This document shows, one piece after another, positions 28,693-37,368 of a stretch of 64,000 bases of DNA. Below the pieces are notes generated by a model. It had not been told where the DNA came from. It did not search any database and saw nothing but the letters and a program-made list of their open reading frames with translations. The position numbers were made by a program, and so were the translations under genes. Position 1 is the first letter of the stretch; the number at the start of each line of letters is the position of its first letter. Origin of the DNA: SG8-40 sp963792855 (GTDB lineage Bacteria > Pseudomonadota > Gammaproteobacteria > Burkholderiales > Eutrophovitaceae); the NCBI GenBank assembly GCA_963792855.1, contig CAWBXZ010000018.1:124001-188000 (forward strand), given 5' to 3'.

Positions 28693-29364
28693 TCAGTCGT
28701 TGGCGCCGGCACCCGGCGAAAGGTGTCGTACGAACCATTCCCCCGAAAGGCGGGCGACTTCCTCGAGCGCCCCTCGTTCCTCGAAAAGATGCGAAGCGCC
28801 GGGAACGATGCGTAATTCAGATTCGCAATTCCCGAGCGCCGCCTGTGCCGATTCGTTGAGTTCGATGACCGCGCTATCCAGTCCGCCGACGATTAACAGC
28901 GTCGGCGCGCGCACCCGTACCAGAGCACCGGAACCGGCGAGATCCGGGCGCCCGCCGCGCGAGACCACCGCAGCGACGTGGTCTGGCATCGCGGCGGCAA
29001 CGCGCAACGCAGAAGCAGCCCCGGTGCTCGCACCGAACAGCCCGATCTGCGCTGTTTTCGTCGCAGCGTCGCAACGGACGAACCGCACGGCGTACGCCAG
29101 GCGCTGTGTCAGCAAATCGATATCGAAGCGCAGTTCGTAATCGCGGTCTTCATCCTCGGTAAGCAGGTCCAGCAGCAACGTTCCCAGCCCGGCTGTCTGC
29201 AGTTGCGAGGCAACATACTGGTTGCGCGGCGACAGGCGCCCCGAGCCGCTGCCGTGAGAGAAGATCACGATACCGACGGCCGCAGAAGGAACATGCAGCG
29301 CACCTTCAAGGGATACCGCGCCGGCGGGAATCAACACCCGCCCCCCGGATTTGTTATCGCTCAT
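28693..29364 (-). CDS. Alpha/beta hydrolase, dienelactone hydrolase-like
   Basis: The 223-residue protein has a hydrolase fold with IVIFSHGSGSGRLSPRN (oxyanion region), the nucleophile elbow GLFGASTGAAS (Ser), an acid in IVGGLDSAV and a His in GASHLFEE. Such proteins are often found as stand-alone hydrolases or fused to phosphoribosyltransferases. A start at MSDNKS was chosen; another Met lies two codons upstream. Confidence 0.87.
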   Translation of the reverse strand: MSDNKSGGRVLIPAGAVSLEGALHVPSAAVGIVIFSHGSGSGRLSPRNQYVASQLQTAGLGTLLLDLLTEDEDRDYELRFDIDLLTQRLAYAVRFVRCDAATKTAQIGLFGASTGAASALRVAAAMPDHVAAVVSRGGRPDLAGSGALVRVRAPTLLIVGGLDSAVIELNESAQAALGNCESELRIVPGASHLFEERGALEEVARLSGEWFVRHLSPGAGAND

Positions 29365-29531
29365 ATGCAACCCAACGCAATTGAAGAAGGCGGGCGAACA
29401 CCATCCTGCCCGTCAGATGCAATGGTCCGGCTTTCGGTGATGGCTGGTTTGCGCAAGATCAAGCCTTGGCCGTTCCGTTGCAGCGAAAATAAAAAACTGT
29501 AAAGAACAACCGCAAACAGGAGACAAGGGCC

Positions 29532-29927
29532 GTGGCACTGACTCAGGAACAACTAGCCAGAATTACGAAGGAACTCGAGGGTGTCTACGAGGCGTTACTG
29601 GAGGACATACGCAATGGGCAGGACGCTAACGGAAACACAAAAATAGCCGAGCTACTTGGCCGGGTGCCGGCCGACAGTGCCGATGTCTCAGTTGCCGACG
29701 CGCTGGCCGATCTCAATGTGGAACTGATCGACCGGCACGTGCATGGTCTTCGCGATGTCGAGGCGGCAAGGCAGCGCATCGCGGACGGCAGCTTCGGGCT
29801 TTGTGTCGATTGCGAAGCCGATGTCGGCTTCGAGCGGCTGTTGGCCTATCCGACGGCAAGGCGTTGTCTCCCGTGCCAGGAAAAGCGCGAGAAGATGTTC
29901 GCGCACAAGGGCACCCCCAGGCTCTGA
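29532..29927 (+). CDS. DksA/TraR-type zinc-finger protein
   Basis: The 131-residue protein has a GTG start preceded by AGGAG. A coiled-coil-prone helical hairpin (about 1-85) is followed by a C4 zinc finger with Cys91, Cys94 (CVDC), Cys112 and Cys115 (CLPC). The hairpin tip lacks the canonical DxxDxA motif of DksA, so it is more likely a DksA-like paralogue than the main stringent-response factor. Confidence 0.88.
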   Translation: MALTQEQLARITKELEGVYEALLEDIRNGQDANGNTKIAELLGRVPADSADVSVADALADLNVELIDRHVHGLRDVEAARQRIADGSFGLCVDCEADVGFERLLAYPTARRCLPCQEKREKMFAHKGTPRL

Positions 29928-30290
29928 GTGTGCAGTTATCGTGCCGGCCCGGCGTGAGTGTGCTGCCGGTAGATTGAAAGCGCATGGCCGATGCGCCAGC
30001 GCATAGCGGGTGAGCGCCGGCGGACCGGCACGGTGTTGGCAGCTGGCATGGGTGTGATCTGTTCCCGGTCAACTGGACTATCTTTTCATCGCGACGAAAT
30101 ACGCGATGGACTCTGCAGTTTGCTATTCTTCCACCCGCAAACCGGTGGTATTGCGGACCGGCTTGAGTATCTTGTGCCCCGGGCGAAACCGAACCCGTGG
30201 CGCTGGGGTGACGATATCCCATTGATGGCAAAGCGCATGTTGGGTTAGTGCCTCTGTCAGTTGCCGTAACCGACCTGGACGCGCTCAACA
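29928..30290. other. Intergenic region, no convincing gene
   Basis: This 363-bp stretch lies between the DksA-like gene and the AI-2E family gene. A short plus-strand frame at 29991-30248 ends in PRAKPNPWRWGDDIPLMAKR. It has no ribosome binding site and is not recognised; it could be a gene remnant. No terminator or RNA gene was seen. Confidence 0.4.
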
Positions 30291-31406
30291 ATGCCGACAC
30301 ATCCCGACGCGAGTAACCGTTTTCGCCAGAGCTTCGTGCTGCTGATGGTGCTGGCGATATCGATCGCCTTCATTGCCACGATCAAGGGTTTTCTCGCGGC
30401 GCTGTTCCTGGCGGCGGTGTTCACCGGGATGATCTATCCGGTGTATCGGTGGTTGCTGGCCCGGTTTCGGCAACGCGCGACCCTGGCTTCCGTAACGACC
30501 TTGCTGCTGGTGCTCGGCATCGTCGTCGTTCCGTTGATCGGATTCTTCGGCATCGTCGCCGCTCAGGCAGTCGAAGTGACGCAGATCGTTGCGCCATGGG
30601 TGGGGCGCCAGTTGCAGAACTCCGGCAATGGCGATCACCCGCTACCTCATTGGGTGCCTTTTGCGGACCAACTCGAACCGTATCGCGCCGAGATTACCGC
30701 AAGAATCGCCGGACTCGCCAGCAAGATGGGCGGATTTCTGGTGGGGAGCCTGTCAAAAGTCACCCAGGTGACGGCGGTTTTCCTGCTCAACCTGTTCGTC
30801 ATGCTCTACGCGATGTTTTTCTTTTTGATCGGCGGACCCGCAATTGTGCGCACCATCATGGGCTACCTGCCGCTTTCCAGTGCCGACAAGGACAATATTC
30901 TTGAGGTGGGACTGTCCGTGAGCAAGGCCACCATCAAGGGCACACTGGTGATCGGTATCGTGCAGGGTGCCCTCGGTGGCCTCGGGCTGGCGGTTGCCGG
31001 GATACCCGGCGCCGCTTTCTGGGGAACTGTCATGGTAGTCCTGTCGATCATTCCCGGCATCGGCACGGCGCTCGTCTGGGTGCCGGCAGTGATCTATTTG
31101 CTGATCAGCGGTAACACGGTTGCCGGTGCCGGGTTGGCGATCTGGTGTGCCGCGGTAGTCGGTACTGTCGACAACGTGTTGCGACCACGTCTGGTTGGTC
31201 GGGATACGAAAATGCCGGACCTGTTGATTCTGGTGAGCACGCTCGGCGGACTTGGCCTGTTCGGTGTGCTGGGCCTGGTGGTCGGCCCGGTTATTGCGGC
31301 ATTGTTCCTGACCGCGTGGACAATTTACGGGCAGGTATTCGAAGAGGTGCTGTTGGAAGCGAAGCCTGGGCAGCCGGGATCCACGAACGCGGAGAAGCAG
31401 AAATAG
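30291..31406 (+). CDS. AI-2E family (PerM/YdiK-like) membrane transporter
   Basis: The 371-residue protein has about eight helices: paired helices at the N-terminus, a soluble helical segment (95-150) and a C-terminal bundle with GIPGAAFWGTVMVVLSIIPGIG and the VDNVLRPRLVGR motif of the family. Members export small molecules (AI-2 in one studied case) or act as Na+/H+ antiporters. The function here is not certain. Confidence 0.9.
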   Translation: MPTHPDASNRFRQSFVLLMVLAISIAFIATIKGFLAALFLAAVFTGMIYPVYRWLLARFRQRATLASVTTLLLVLGIVVVPLIGFFGIVAAQAVEVTQIVAPWVGRQLQNSGNGDHPLPHWVPFADQLEPYRAEITARIAGLASKMGGFLVGSLSKVTQVTAVFLLNLFVMLYAMFFFLIGGPAIVRTIMGYLPLSSADKDNILEVGLSVSKATIKGTLVIGIVQGALGGLGLAVAGIPGAAFWGTVMVVLSIIPGIGTALVWVPAVIYLLISGNTVAGAGLAIWCAAVVGTVDNVLRPRLVGRDTKMPDLLILVSTLGGLGLFGVLGLVVGPVIAALFLTAWTIYGQVFEEVLLEAKPGQPGSTNAEKQK

Positions 31407-31499
31407 CGCTGCCTCGGAATAGGTTTGTTGCGAACCTGTTGACTCCTTCCACTCACTGCCTTGAGTAGCGATAATCTCGCGCACTAGATTGCTTGTCAG

Positions 31500-32330
31500 A
31501 TGAACAATCACTCATTCATATACACCATCGCGCCTGAAATCATCAGCACGGTCATCCTGTTGATCGGGGTAGTGCTGTTCAATTTGGCGATCACCGCGAT
31601 TTTGCGCACCCGGGCCAGTATCTCGCGCGAAACCAAACTTCGGGCCTCGGTGTTCTGGCGCAATTTCCTGCTTCTGGTCGCGCTCATCTTGCTTATTTTC
31701 GTGTGGCGAGCGGAAATCCGGGTCGCCGCACTTTCACTGGCTGCCTTGTCGGTCGCGCTGGTCATTGCCGGCAAGGAATTGTTGACGTCGATTCTGGGAT
31801 ATATCTACCGGACGACGAGCCGCAGTTTCGAATTCGGCAACGTCATCGAAATCAATGGCGTCAAAGGTGAAGTCATTGACCAGACCCTGCTCAGCACGAC
31901 CTTGCTGGAGATGAATGAAGAACACCTGTTCACGGGCAGAGTAGTGCAGTTTCCGAACAGTTTTTACGTCACCCACCCGCTAAAGAACCATTCCCGCCTT
32001 GGCAACTACCAGCTCGGGTTGACGGTCGTTCCGCTCGGCCCCGCCGACGATATCGATCGAGAAAGACATCTGCTGCTTCAGGCGGCGCTGGCGGTTTGTA
32101 CCGATTACATCGCACCGACGCAAAAAGCACTGCATGCGCTTGAAGGTGAGCAGTTTGTCGTCATGCCTTCGGCAGCGCCAAGAGTTACCCTCAAACTTGC
32201 GGATGCCGGAAAAATCAATCTGACTTTGCGCTTTCCATGCCTTGCCGAGCAACGCACCCGTGTCGAGCAGGACATCATTAATCGCTACCTCGCAGAACGC
32301 GGCAAAACCGGAGCGGTCGAGCAAGCCTGA
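31500..32330 (+). CDS. Small MscS-family mechanosensitive channel
   Basis: The 276-residue membrane protein has helices at about 12-35, 58-75 and 80-98, followed by the MscS beta domain (RSFEFGNVIEINGVKGEVIDQ, then FTGRVVQFPNSFYV). The pore helix region AALSVALVIAGKELLTSILGY matches MscS TM3. It would open under hypo-osmotic shock. Confidence 0.88.
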   Translation: MNNHSFIYTIAPEIISTVILLIGVVLFNLAITAILRTRASISRETKLRASVFWRNFLLLVALILLIFVWRAEIRVAALSLAALSVALVIAGKELLTSILGYIYRTTSRSFEFGNVIEINGVKGEVIDQTLLSTTLLEMNEEHLFTGRVVQFPNSFYVTHPLKNHSRLGNYQLGLTVVPLGPADDIDRERHLLLQAALAVCTDYIAPTQKALHALEGEQFVVMPSAAPRVTLKLADAGKINLTLRFPCLAEQRTRVEQDIINRYLAERGKTGAVEQA

Positions 32331-32411
32331 TCGCGCGGCGTTTGTTGCCTGTCTTTCAGGCTCGAGCGTGCTACGCTGAATGCGACGGTACGCACATCCG
32401 GGGAGGAGTCG

Positions 32412-32759
32412 ATGAATATCAAGTCGGTTCGGGTAGCGCTTGCGGGTATCGGTGCGCTGGCACCGACGGCACTGATGGCCGGATCGGGCTGGACCGGCTT
32501 TGCGCCGGTAGTCGAGCTTACGCCCACTGCGCAATATCGCTACGTGGTCAGAATCGACGTAAGCGAGAATCCGAGCGGTTGTCGAAACGCAGGGTATTTC
32601 TTCCAGGATTACTCCGTGGCCGGTTCGGACCTGATGTTCCGGACGCTGCTGTCCGCGGTCGAAACAGGAACCCATGTCCGCGTTTACGTCACGGGAAAGT
32701 GCGACCTCGATGGCTATTCCGAGATTTCCTCTGTCAGTATCGTCAGGCCTTCTCGATGA
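32412..32759 (+). CDS. Small exported protein with two Cys, unknown function
   Basis: The 115-residue protein has an N-terminal signal peptide (to about ALMA-GSG). The mature part is predicted mostly beta-stranded (QYRYVVRIDV, THVRVYVTGKCDL) with two Cys (PSGCRN and GKCDL) that could form a disulfide. The start follows GGAGGAG. No family is recognised. It lies 81 bp after the MscS gene but need not be cotranscribed. Confidence 0.65.
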   Translation: MNIKSVRVALAGIGALAPTALMAGSGWTGFAPVVELTPTAQYRYVVRIDVSENPSGCRNAGYFFQDYSVAGSDLMFRTLLSAVETGTHVRVYVTGKCDLDGYSEISSVSIVRPSR

Positions 32760-33103
32760 GCAGCGTTTGTATATGCCGTCGATGCCGAGACCACTGATCG
32801 ATGCACGATTTGCAACGCTGCGTAGCAAAGGCCGTTTCAAAGCGGTTGCCGGCTGTGGCCGTGTTCTTGCTTTTTTTGACAGGGAAACGTTGACGGGTAA
32901 CCGGCGACGAGCACGCTGGCGGTTGCGAAACCGTCCGGATTTCGTAATCCGGTTTGGAGACGACCGCGACCGTGCCATTTCGAATGCACCGCAGCGGCCG
33001 GCACATCGATGAAGGACTGTGTCAGTCGCGCGGTGTGTCGCTTTCTTTAGTGTTTTCGCCAACGAACCGGTCATGTTTTTGTAAACAATTCTTCCGTGCA
33101 TAG
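32760..33103. other. Intergenic region, no convincing gene
   Basis: This 344-bp stretch holds only short overlapping frames without ribosome binding sites. The last 60 bp are AT-richer (TTTAGTGTTTTCGCC, TTTTTGTAAACAATTC) and probably carry the promoter of the downstream esterase gene. Confidence 0.4.
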
Positions 33104-34138
33104 ATGATCCGCCGCCTGTTCAAGACCGTGTTCAGAACAATGTCTTCGTGGTTTCGCCGTCCTGCGCGCGAGCCGGAAGGCAAGTTGTTCAAAGGCAGTC
33201 ATTCCGCATTCGGGCGCAGCTTCGCGCTGGTGCAGTTGACCTCCGGGCGGCGGCCTTACCTGCTGTACTTGCCGAAGAGCTACAACGCCGCGAAACGCCT
33301 GCCGATGGTCGTGATGCTGCACGGCTGCCGGCAGGATGCCGGCACGTTCGCTCATGTGACACGGATGAACGGTATCGCCGACCGCGAAAACTTTCTGGTT
33401 CTGTACCCGGAGCAGCGCCGGCTGGCGAATTCTCTGCGATGCTGGAACTGGTTTTCACGGTCGGCGCAGACAGGCGCAGGGGAGGCGGCCATTCTCGCCG
33501 ACATGATCCGCTCCATAGCTGACGAGTACGGGGTCGATACGGAACGTGTCTATGTCGCAGGATTGTCGGCAGGTGCGGCGATGGCGAACAATCTCGCCGT
33601 CTGCCATGCCGACCTGTTCGCGGCCTGCGCGCTGCACTCGGGCGTGGCCTTTGCTGCGGCGACTTCATCGCACGAGGCGATCAAGGCGATGCGTGACGGT
33701 GCGCGCCACGAAGCCCACGAAACCGGCAAGCGCGCGTTTATCCAGTCACGCGGCAAGACCGAAGCAATCCCGGCGCTGGTGATTCAGGGTGATGCGGACG
33801 AGGTGGTCAATCCGGTAAACGCCCGGCAGCTTGCCGCACAGTTCGCGGTGTTGAATGAACTCCTTGCCGAACATTCCCGTTCACAATCCGGGGCGCCGCG
33901 CGAAAAAATCACTAATAATCGCAACAGCTCGACTTATCCTTACGAGACCACAGATGTTTTCAGGGGAGGTCAGGTGCTGATTCGAAAAATACTCGTATCG
34001 GGACTGGGGCATGCCTGGAGCGGCGGTGCCGGGGACTATCAATACAGCGATCCGCGCGGCCCCAATGCCAGCGAGCTGATCTGCGACTTCTTCGCCGAGC
34101 ATGGCCTGCGCGACACCGCCACTACGGGCAGTGCATAG
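33104..34138 (+). CDS. PHB depolymerase family (LpqC-like) esterase
   Basis: The 344-residue protein has PYLLYLPKSY, VMLHGCRQDAG and the lipase box VAGLSAGAAMA (Ser155), followed by an acid in IQGDADEVVNP and a His in GLGHAWSGG. These are the signatures of the PHB depolymerase/feruloyl esterase-like family, which hydrolyse esters of hydroxyalkanoates or plant polymers. No clear signal peptide was seen; the N-terminus is basic and amphipathic. Confidence 0.88.
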   Translation: MIRRLFKTVFRTMSSWFRRPAREPEGKLFKGSHSAFGRSFALVQLTSGRRPYLLYLPKSYNAAKRLPMVVMLHGCRQDAGTFAHVTRMNGIADRENFLVLYPEQRRLANSLRCWNWFSRSAQTGAGEAAILADMIRSIADEYGVDTERVYVAGLSAGAAMANNLAVCHADLFAACALHSGVAFAAATSSHEAIKAMRDGARHEAHETGKRAFIQSRGKTEAIPALVIQGDADEVVNPVNARQLAAQFAVLNELLAEHSRSQSGAPREKITNNRNSSTYPYETTDVFRGGQVLIRKILVSGLGHAWSGGAGDYQYSDPRGPNASELICDFFAEHGLRDTATTGSA

Positions 34139-34169
34139 GGCAAGTATCAAGAACATTCTTTAAGCCCTG

Positions 34170-34296
34170 ACCGCAGAGGGCGCGAAGGGCGCAGAGGGAA
34201 AACGAATGCATGAGCTGTCACGACAGGCAGCCGTTGCGTCGGTCCGTCACTGAAGTGAATCTCGACTTTCTCTGCGTCCTCTGCGACCTTTGCGGT
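34170..34296. repeat. Intergenic inverted repeat of the CGCAGAGG type
   Basis: The left arm (34170-34197, ACCGCAGAGGGCGCGAAGG...) and the right arm (34269-34296, ending CGACCTTTGCGGT) are imperfect inverted repeats of about 27 bp around a ~70-bp centre. The arms are built from a repeated CGCAGAGG/CGCGAAGG core. It lies between the convergent esterase and aldo/keto reductase genes and may act as a bidirectional terminator or dispersed repeat. Confidence 0.65.
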
Positions 34297-34322
34297 GAGT
34301 GATTTACCGACTTGGTGTGGCT

Positions 34323-35366
34323 TCAAGGCGCCGGATTGGGGTAACGCCCCTGCAGTTCACGGATCGCGTTCAGCGTCGCTTCGTCCAGCACCAGTTGCGC
34401 AGCGGCAATGTCTTCCTTGAGTTGTTTCATTGTCGTGGCGCCGATGATCGACGAGCCGACAAACCAGCGGCTGGCAACGTAACCGAGGGCGAGTTGCACC
34501 AGGGTCAGGCCACGTTGTTTTGCCAGTGCAGCATAGGCATCGATGGCTTCTGGAACGATGGGCTTCCTGAACCGGGCGCCGAGGTTGTCGAATAGCGTGA
34601 AGCGGGCACCCTCCGGCCGCGCATCGCCAATATACTTTCCGGACAGCAAGCCTGCGGCCAGCGGGCTGTAGGCCAGCAGTGACATATTCTGCCGGTACAA
34701 GGCTTCGGCCAGATCATTGTCGACGTTGCGCGATATCAAGCTGTAGCTGTTTTGAATCGTCACCGGGCCCGGTACGCCGAGTTCTTTCGCGGCGCGGTGA
34801 AATTCGCAGACCCCCCAGGTGGTTTCGTTCGACAGACCATAGTGGCGAATCTTGCCCGCGTCGATCATTGCCGCCATTCCTTCGACCTGTTCGCGGATGG
34901 ACGGTCCCTGCTTTTCCTTGCCGGGATCGAATTCGACGCCGCCAAACATTGGCACGTTGCGTTGCGGCCAATGGATCTGGTACAGGTCGATGTAATCCGT
35001 TTGCAGGCGCTCGAGGCTGGTGTCAACGGCTTCCGCAATGACCTCGCGCGTCAGGTCGGTGCGCCCGCCGCGAATCCAGTCGCGCCTTCCCGGCCCTGCC
35101 ACCTTGGTTGCGATAAATAATTTGTTTCGCTGCTGCCTGGCCAGCCAGGTGCCGAGATGTTTTTCGGTGCGGCCCTGCGTTTTCGCATTGGGCGGCACCG
35201 GATACATTTCCGCAGTATCGATAAAGTTGATGCCCTGGCCGACAGCGTATTCCAGTTGCTCGTGCGCTTCGGCCTCGCTGTTCTGCTGGCCCCATGTCAT
35301 CGTGCCCAGGCACACTTTGGAAACCATCATTTCGGTACCGGGCAGGGTTTGATATTGCATTCTCAC
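34323..35366 (-). CDS. Aldo/keto reductase (Tas-like)
   Basis: The 347-residue TIM-barrel NADPH reductase has FIDTAEMYP (catalytic Asp and Tyr), TKVAGPGR (catalytic Lys), YIDLYQIHWPQR and the C-terminal VGSSIIGATTMKQL. The length and TAEMYPVPP signature fit the Tas/YeaE-type NADP(H)-dependent aldo-keto reductases. A second Met two codons into the protein is an equally good start. Confidence 0.92.
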   Translation of the reverse strand: MRMQYQTLPGTEMMVSKVCLGTMTWGQQNSEAEAHEQLEYAVGQGINFIDTAEMYPVPPNAKTQGRTEKHLGTWLARQQRNKLFIATKVAGPGRRDWIRGGRTDLTREVIAEAVDTSLERLQTDYIDLYQIHWPQRNVPMFGGVEFDPGKEKQGPSIREQVEGMAAMIDAGKIRHYGLSNETTWGVCEFHRAAKELGVPGPVTIQNSYSLISRNVDNDLAEALYRQNMSLLAYSPLAAGLLSGKYIGDARPEGARFTLFDNLGARFRKPIVPEAIDAYAALAKQRGLTLVQLALGYVASRWFVGSSIIGATTMKQLKEDIAAAQLVLDEATLNAIRELQGRYPNPAP

Positions 35367-35516
35367 TCCATGCTGTAATCGAGGGATTCGCGCAACCTAT
35401 CAACGCTAACGAATAGGGGATAAATCCGGTGCTGTCAACTCGGCTACGCTCGCGCGGGACGAAAAGACCGGCGATGACTGCAATCCCGCAGCGAACGCGG
35501 CGGCGTAGCCGTCGCC

Positions 35517-36308
35517 TCACCAGCTGTTACGCAACTCCCTGAGTTTCAGGAATACCGTCTTCGGGTCCGGTTGCTCGGGCAGTTCCGGAAATGATTCACG
35601 CAGGCGGGCGATGATGACCGGGTTGTGTAGCCGGAAGAAGCTGTTGACCTTCTTCTCCATGGCCAGCGTCGAAACCAGCGCACTGTTCGGATCCTGTCCG
35701 CCAATACGCTTGAGCAGTGCTTCGGCCTCCGTGTTGCCCGGTTCGCGATCGAGCGTGAAGCGAAGGTTGTTCTCGATGTAGTCGTGGCCCGGGTAGACCT
35801 GCGTGTTGTCAGGCAGCCTTGCCAACTGGTTGGCAAAGGTCAGGTACAACTCGTTGGGGTGGCCACCGTTGTGGCAATTGCCGGCACCGGCATTAAACAG
35901 GGTGTCACCGCAGAACAGTGCCGGGGTATCCGTGTGAGACAGCAGGCAGACATGGCTCATGGTGTGCCCGGGCGTATCGAGCGACTCCAGTTCCACCGTT
36001 TTGCCGACTTTGACGATGTCGCCGGCGCCCAGGCCGCGGTCCACTCCCGGAATGCTCGCTCCCGCGTTGTTGTGGGCCAGCAGTTTCGCGCGCGTTGCCG
36101 CGATCATGGCGCGGTTGCCGCCGGTATGATCGCCGTGCTCGTGTGTGTTGAGAATCTGCGTGATGGTCCAGCCATTCTTCTTCGCCACAGCCAGGCATTT
36201 TTTCGCGTCCAGCGGATCGACGGCCATCGCTTCACCGGTTTCCGGGCAAACGATCAGGTAATTGAAATTCCGGTACGCGTTGCCGGTCCAGATTTGTTCA
36301 ACGATCAC
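35517..36308 (-). CDS. gloB: Hydroxyacylglutathione hydrolase (glyoxalase II)
   Basis: The 263-residue metallo-beta-lactamase-fold enzyme hydrolyses S-lactoylglutathione in methylglyoxal detoxification. Metal ligands are visible in NTHEHGDHTGG (His56, His58, Asp60, His61), TPGHTMSHV, FCGDTLFNAG and VYPGHDY. The C-terminal substrate-binding domain (LRFTLDREPGN, MEKKVNSFFR) is complete. Confidence 0.94.
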   Translation of the reverse strand: MIVEQIWTGNAYRNFNYLIVCPETGEAMAVDPLDAKKCLAVAKKNGWTITQILNTHEHGDHTGGNRAMIAATRAKLLAHNNAGASIPGVDRGLGAGDIVKVGKTVELESLDTPGHTMSHVCLLSHTDTPALFCGDTLFNAGAGNCHNGGHPNELYLTFANQLARLPDNTQVYPGHDYIENNLRFTLDREPGNTEAEALLKRIGGQDPNSALVSTLAMEKKVNSFFRLHNPVIIARLRESFPELPEQPDPKTVFLKLRELRNSW

Positions 36309-36409
36309 GATGGTGTCTCCGTATTTGTGGTGATGAGCAGCCTTGCGCCAGAGCTTGGCGTCCGGGGCGCAATCGTGTCAATGGTGCCGGCCACGGTTGG
36401 ACGCTGCCA

Positions 36410-37246
36410 TCAGGCAATGCGCTTCTTCAGTTCGGGCGGATTGGAGGACTTCTCCCGGAATTCATCGACTGATCCGGCGAACTTCACGCCGGCGCGCTTT
36501 ATAGCGCCGTCATCGACTTTCTCGATCGGCGTGTAGAACGGATGGTGGTGCTCGACGTAGGGGTTGTTGCGTGCTGCGTTGTAGCAATGAATCACCGTCC
36601 AGCGACGGTGTTCGGAGCGGTTCTGGTCCGAACGGTGCAGCACGTTGCAGTGAAAGAACAGACCATCGCCGGGTTCCATCTCGGCGTATTCCACTTCCAT
36701 GCGCTTGAGCATCTCCTCGACCCGCACCGGGTCGGCGCCGACCTGCTCGCCTGAAAGCACGCCGTGTTCGATGCGTCCGCAGTGATGCGAGCCCTTGACC
36801 ACCTGCAGGCAGCCATTTTCGCGGGTGGAGCGATCGAGTGCGACCATCAGGCTGGCCATGTAAGGGAAGACGATGCCGTTGTGGTACCAGTAACCGTAGT
36901 CCTGGTGCCATTCCCAGGCACCGCCTTCGCGCGGTTCCTTGGCCGTGAGCTTGGAGTGGTAGTGATACACCTCGCCGCCGAGCAGGTCTTCCATCGTGTC
37001 GACGACACGGTGGCTGCGTGCCGCGAGACCGTAAACGCTGTCGCCCGGGTGATTCCAGATGGCCATGCGCGTTTTGTTTCCGGAAGCGTCGTGGCGGTCA
37101 TAGATGCGGCTGCGCAGTGCTTCGTCGCCCTCGATGGCCGCTCGGAGGATGGCAATCTCTTCTTCGTCGAAAAGCCCCCGGACCATGACATAGCCGTCGC
37201 GCTCGAAAGCGGCCCGTTGTTCACTGCTGAGTACTGAATCTGGCAT
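36410..37246 (-). CDS. Phytanoyl-CoA dioxygenase (PhyH) family protein
   Basis: The 278-residue Fe(II)/2-oxoglutarate oxygenase has the iron-binding His and Asp in WHQDYGYWY, the distal His in CNVLHRSDQNRS and a 2-oxoglutarate-binding Arg nearby. The start at 37246 is preceded by AGGGA at proper spacing; a Met two codons earlier (37252) is an alternative. Family members hydroxylate fatty-acid CoA, ectoine or small-molecule substrates; the neighbours do not tell which. Confidence 0.9.
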   Translation of the reverse strand: MPDSVLSSEQRAAFERDGYVMVRGLFDEEEIAILRAAIEGDEALRSRIYDRHDASGNKTRMAIWNHPGDSVYGLAARSHRVVDTMEDLLGGEVYHYHSKLTAKEPREGGAWEWHQDYGYWYHNGIVFPYMASLMVALDRSTRENGCLQVVKGSHHCGRIEHGVLSGEQVGADPVRVEEMLKRMEVEYAEMEPGDGLFFHCNVLHRSDQNRSEHRRWTVIHCYNAARNNPYVEHHHPFYTPIEKVDDGAIKRAGVKFAGSVDEFREKSSNPPELKKRIA

Positions 37247-37368
37247 ATTCATTCCCTGTTCTGTTAAACACATATATTAAATTATCGCTCCGCCCGCCGG
37301 CTGAAACCATGTCCTGGGTCAAATCGAAGTCTTGCGGCACAGGAGGGGCAGAAAAATATCGCCCGTAT

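Noticed and set aside
29991..30248. Small plus-strand protein of 85 residues
   Set aside because: No ribosome binding site, no signal or family features; left as possible remnant.
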